A DNA stretch of 64,000 nucleotides from Polynucleobacter sp. MG-Unter2-18 (GTDB lineage Bacteria > Pseudomonadota > Gammaproteobacteria > Burkholderiales > Burkholderiaceae). Below, in pieces: positions 63,432-64,000 of the stretch (its first letter is position 1; each line of letters opens with the position of its first letter). Where the stretch lies: contig NZ_CP061302.1 in assembly GCF_018687675.1 (NCBI RefSeq), positions 1,500,192 to 1,564,191 on the forward strand. Direction: 5' to 3'. The notes beneath the pieces were generated by a model, which made no database searches, was not told the origin of the DNA, and was given only the letters and a program-made list of their open reading frames with translations. The translations under genes were made by a program, and so were the position numbers.

Positions 63432-63884
63432 TTATCTTACTGCAAGCGCGGAAGAGACGACCTCGTCCTCCTCAACGATAGCCCAGGTGCTATCTCCAAG
63501 TTTTTTGACTGCCATCGAATAAGTCCAGGCATCGGGAATGCCGCAACTCCACTGATCAGGTCCATTTTGAATTAATACATTTGTGCCAATACGGCTATCA
63601 AAATAGAGATGGTAGGTTTTTCCATGTAAGGGATTAAAACTAAATTTGGCACTATGGACCATTTCTGTAGCATCCAAACGAGCCTGAAGAGAGCGCGCCT
63701 GCTTCATTAATACCTCAGCTTGCTCCATGATGCGATCGTATTCAAGCTTTGCGTTCTGGCGTGCGACATTAACTGCCTTGTCTTTTTCTTCCAAGACCTT
63801 AATCGGTGCAAATACAGGTGCACCCACTTCCATGGGATATTCAATGCCAGCGTGTCGCGCTGGATCAGTGTCTTCAATTCTCAT
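63432..63884 (-). CDS. DUF2452 domain protein (C1orf50-like)
   Basis: This 150-residue protein has a helical segment (KDKAVNVARQNAKLEYDRIM), then QARSLQARLDATEMVHSAKF and a PLHGKTYHLYFDSRIGTNVL core. That layout of helix, conserved His, then K-x-YHLY resembles DUF2452, known mainly from eukaryotic C1orf50-like proteins. The resemblance is from memory and needs a profile search. The function is unknown. The ATG at 63884 is preferred to 63926. The remaining bases to 64000 hold only its upstream region. Confidence 0.68.
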   Translation of the reverse strand: MRIEDTDPARHAGIEYPMEVGAPVFAPIKVLEEKDKAVNVARQNAKLEYDRIMEQAEVLMKQARSLQARLDATEMVHSAKFSFNPLHGKTYHLYFDSRIGTNVLIQNGPDQWSCGIPDAWTYSMAVKKLGDSTWAIVEEDEVVSSALAVR

Positions 63885-64000
63885 AACTTTTTTAACCTGC
63901 TGATTTATATAGTGAAAGTGTGACACAAATTCACAAAATGCGTTTTTTGGAGCTATAAATAGGGCAAGCCTCTTACACGGAGCTCAAATCCCCTAGGAGG

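Overview
The window reads as chromosomal DNA of a betaproteobacterium, most likely a Polynucleobacter-type member of the Burkholderiaceae. The evidence is the gene order gyrA-serC-pheA-hisC-tyrA-aroA-cmk-rpsA-ihfB-lapB, an ompA-ubiG-gph-ssrA block next to gyrA, a tmRNA tag of ANDERFALAA, several orphan Bug-type solute-binding proteins, moderate GC by eye, and very tight gene packing. The genus is inferred from gene content and was not tested by a search. I saw no insertion sequence, prophage, CRISPR array, rRNA or ordinary tRNA. No stretch over about 300 bases lacks a gene.

Region 1 (1-11.7 kb, minus strand) is a long housekeeping cluster: DNA gyrase A, serine and aromatic amino-acid synthesis, CMP kinase, ribosomal protein S1, IHF beta and LapB (cut by the window edge). 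Intrinsic terminators sit inside it, after rpsA and after ihfB, and a (CTTCTA)n hexamer array lies between cmk and rpsA. Region 2 (11.9-14.4 kb, plus strand) holds an OmpA-family protein, UbiG, a phosphoglycolate phosphatase and tmRNA.

Region 3 (14.4-30.4 kb) is mixed metabolic and transport DNA: an IlvD/Edd-type sugar-acid dehydratase, three orphan Bug proteins, a methyltransferase, TrhO, a two-gene chromate transporter, CrcB, a DOPA-dioxygenase-like protein, two tiny genes, a site-2 protease, a cytochrome c'/cytochrome b pair, an MFS exporter and a hydroxyacyl-CoA-type dehydrogenase. Region 4 (30.5-36.7 kb) looks like a catabolic module for an unknown hydroxy or sugar acid: a 2-hydroxyacid dehydrogenase, a DapA-family lyase, a TAXI-type TRAP transporter and, convergent to them, an enolase-superfamily dehydratase.

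Region 5 (36.8-53.7 kb) is mainly respiratory: an M23 peptidase, a universal stress protein, a SulP transporter, a SafE-like membrane protein, an FNR/ANR regulator, and the full cbb3 oxidase set ccoNOQP-ccoG-fixH-like plus ccoS and ccoI. A near-consensus FNR box with a well-placed -10 element precedes ccoN, so the regulator and its probable target lie about 5 kb apart. The ccoI-ccoS pair follows an MFS transporter and a 2OG-Fe(II) oxygenase gene. Region 6 (53.8-64 kb) carries a short-chain dehydrogenase and the complete System I cytochrome c maturation operon ccmABCDEFGHI, which supplies the hemes of CcoO, CcoP and cytochrome c'. It ends with a periplasmic-binding-protein-like gene lacking a signal peptide, a quinone oxidoreductase and a DUF2452 protein.
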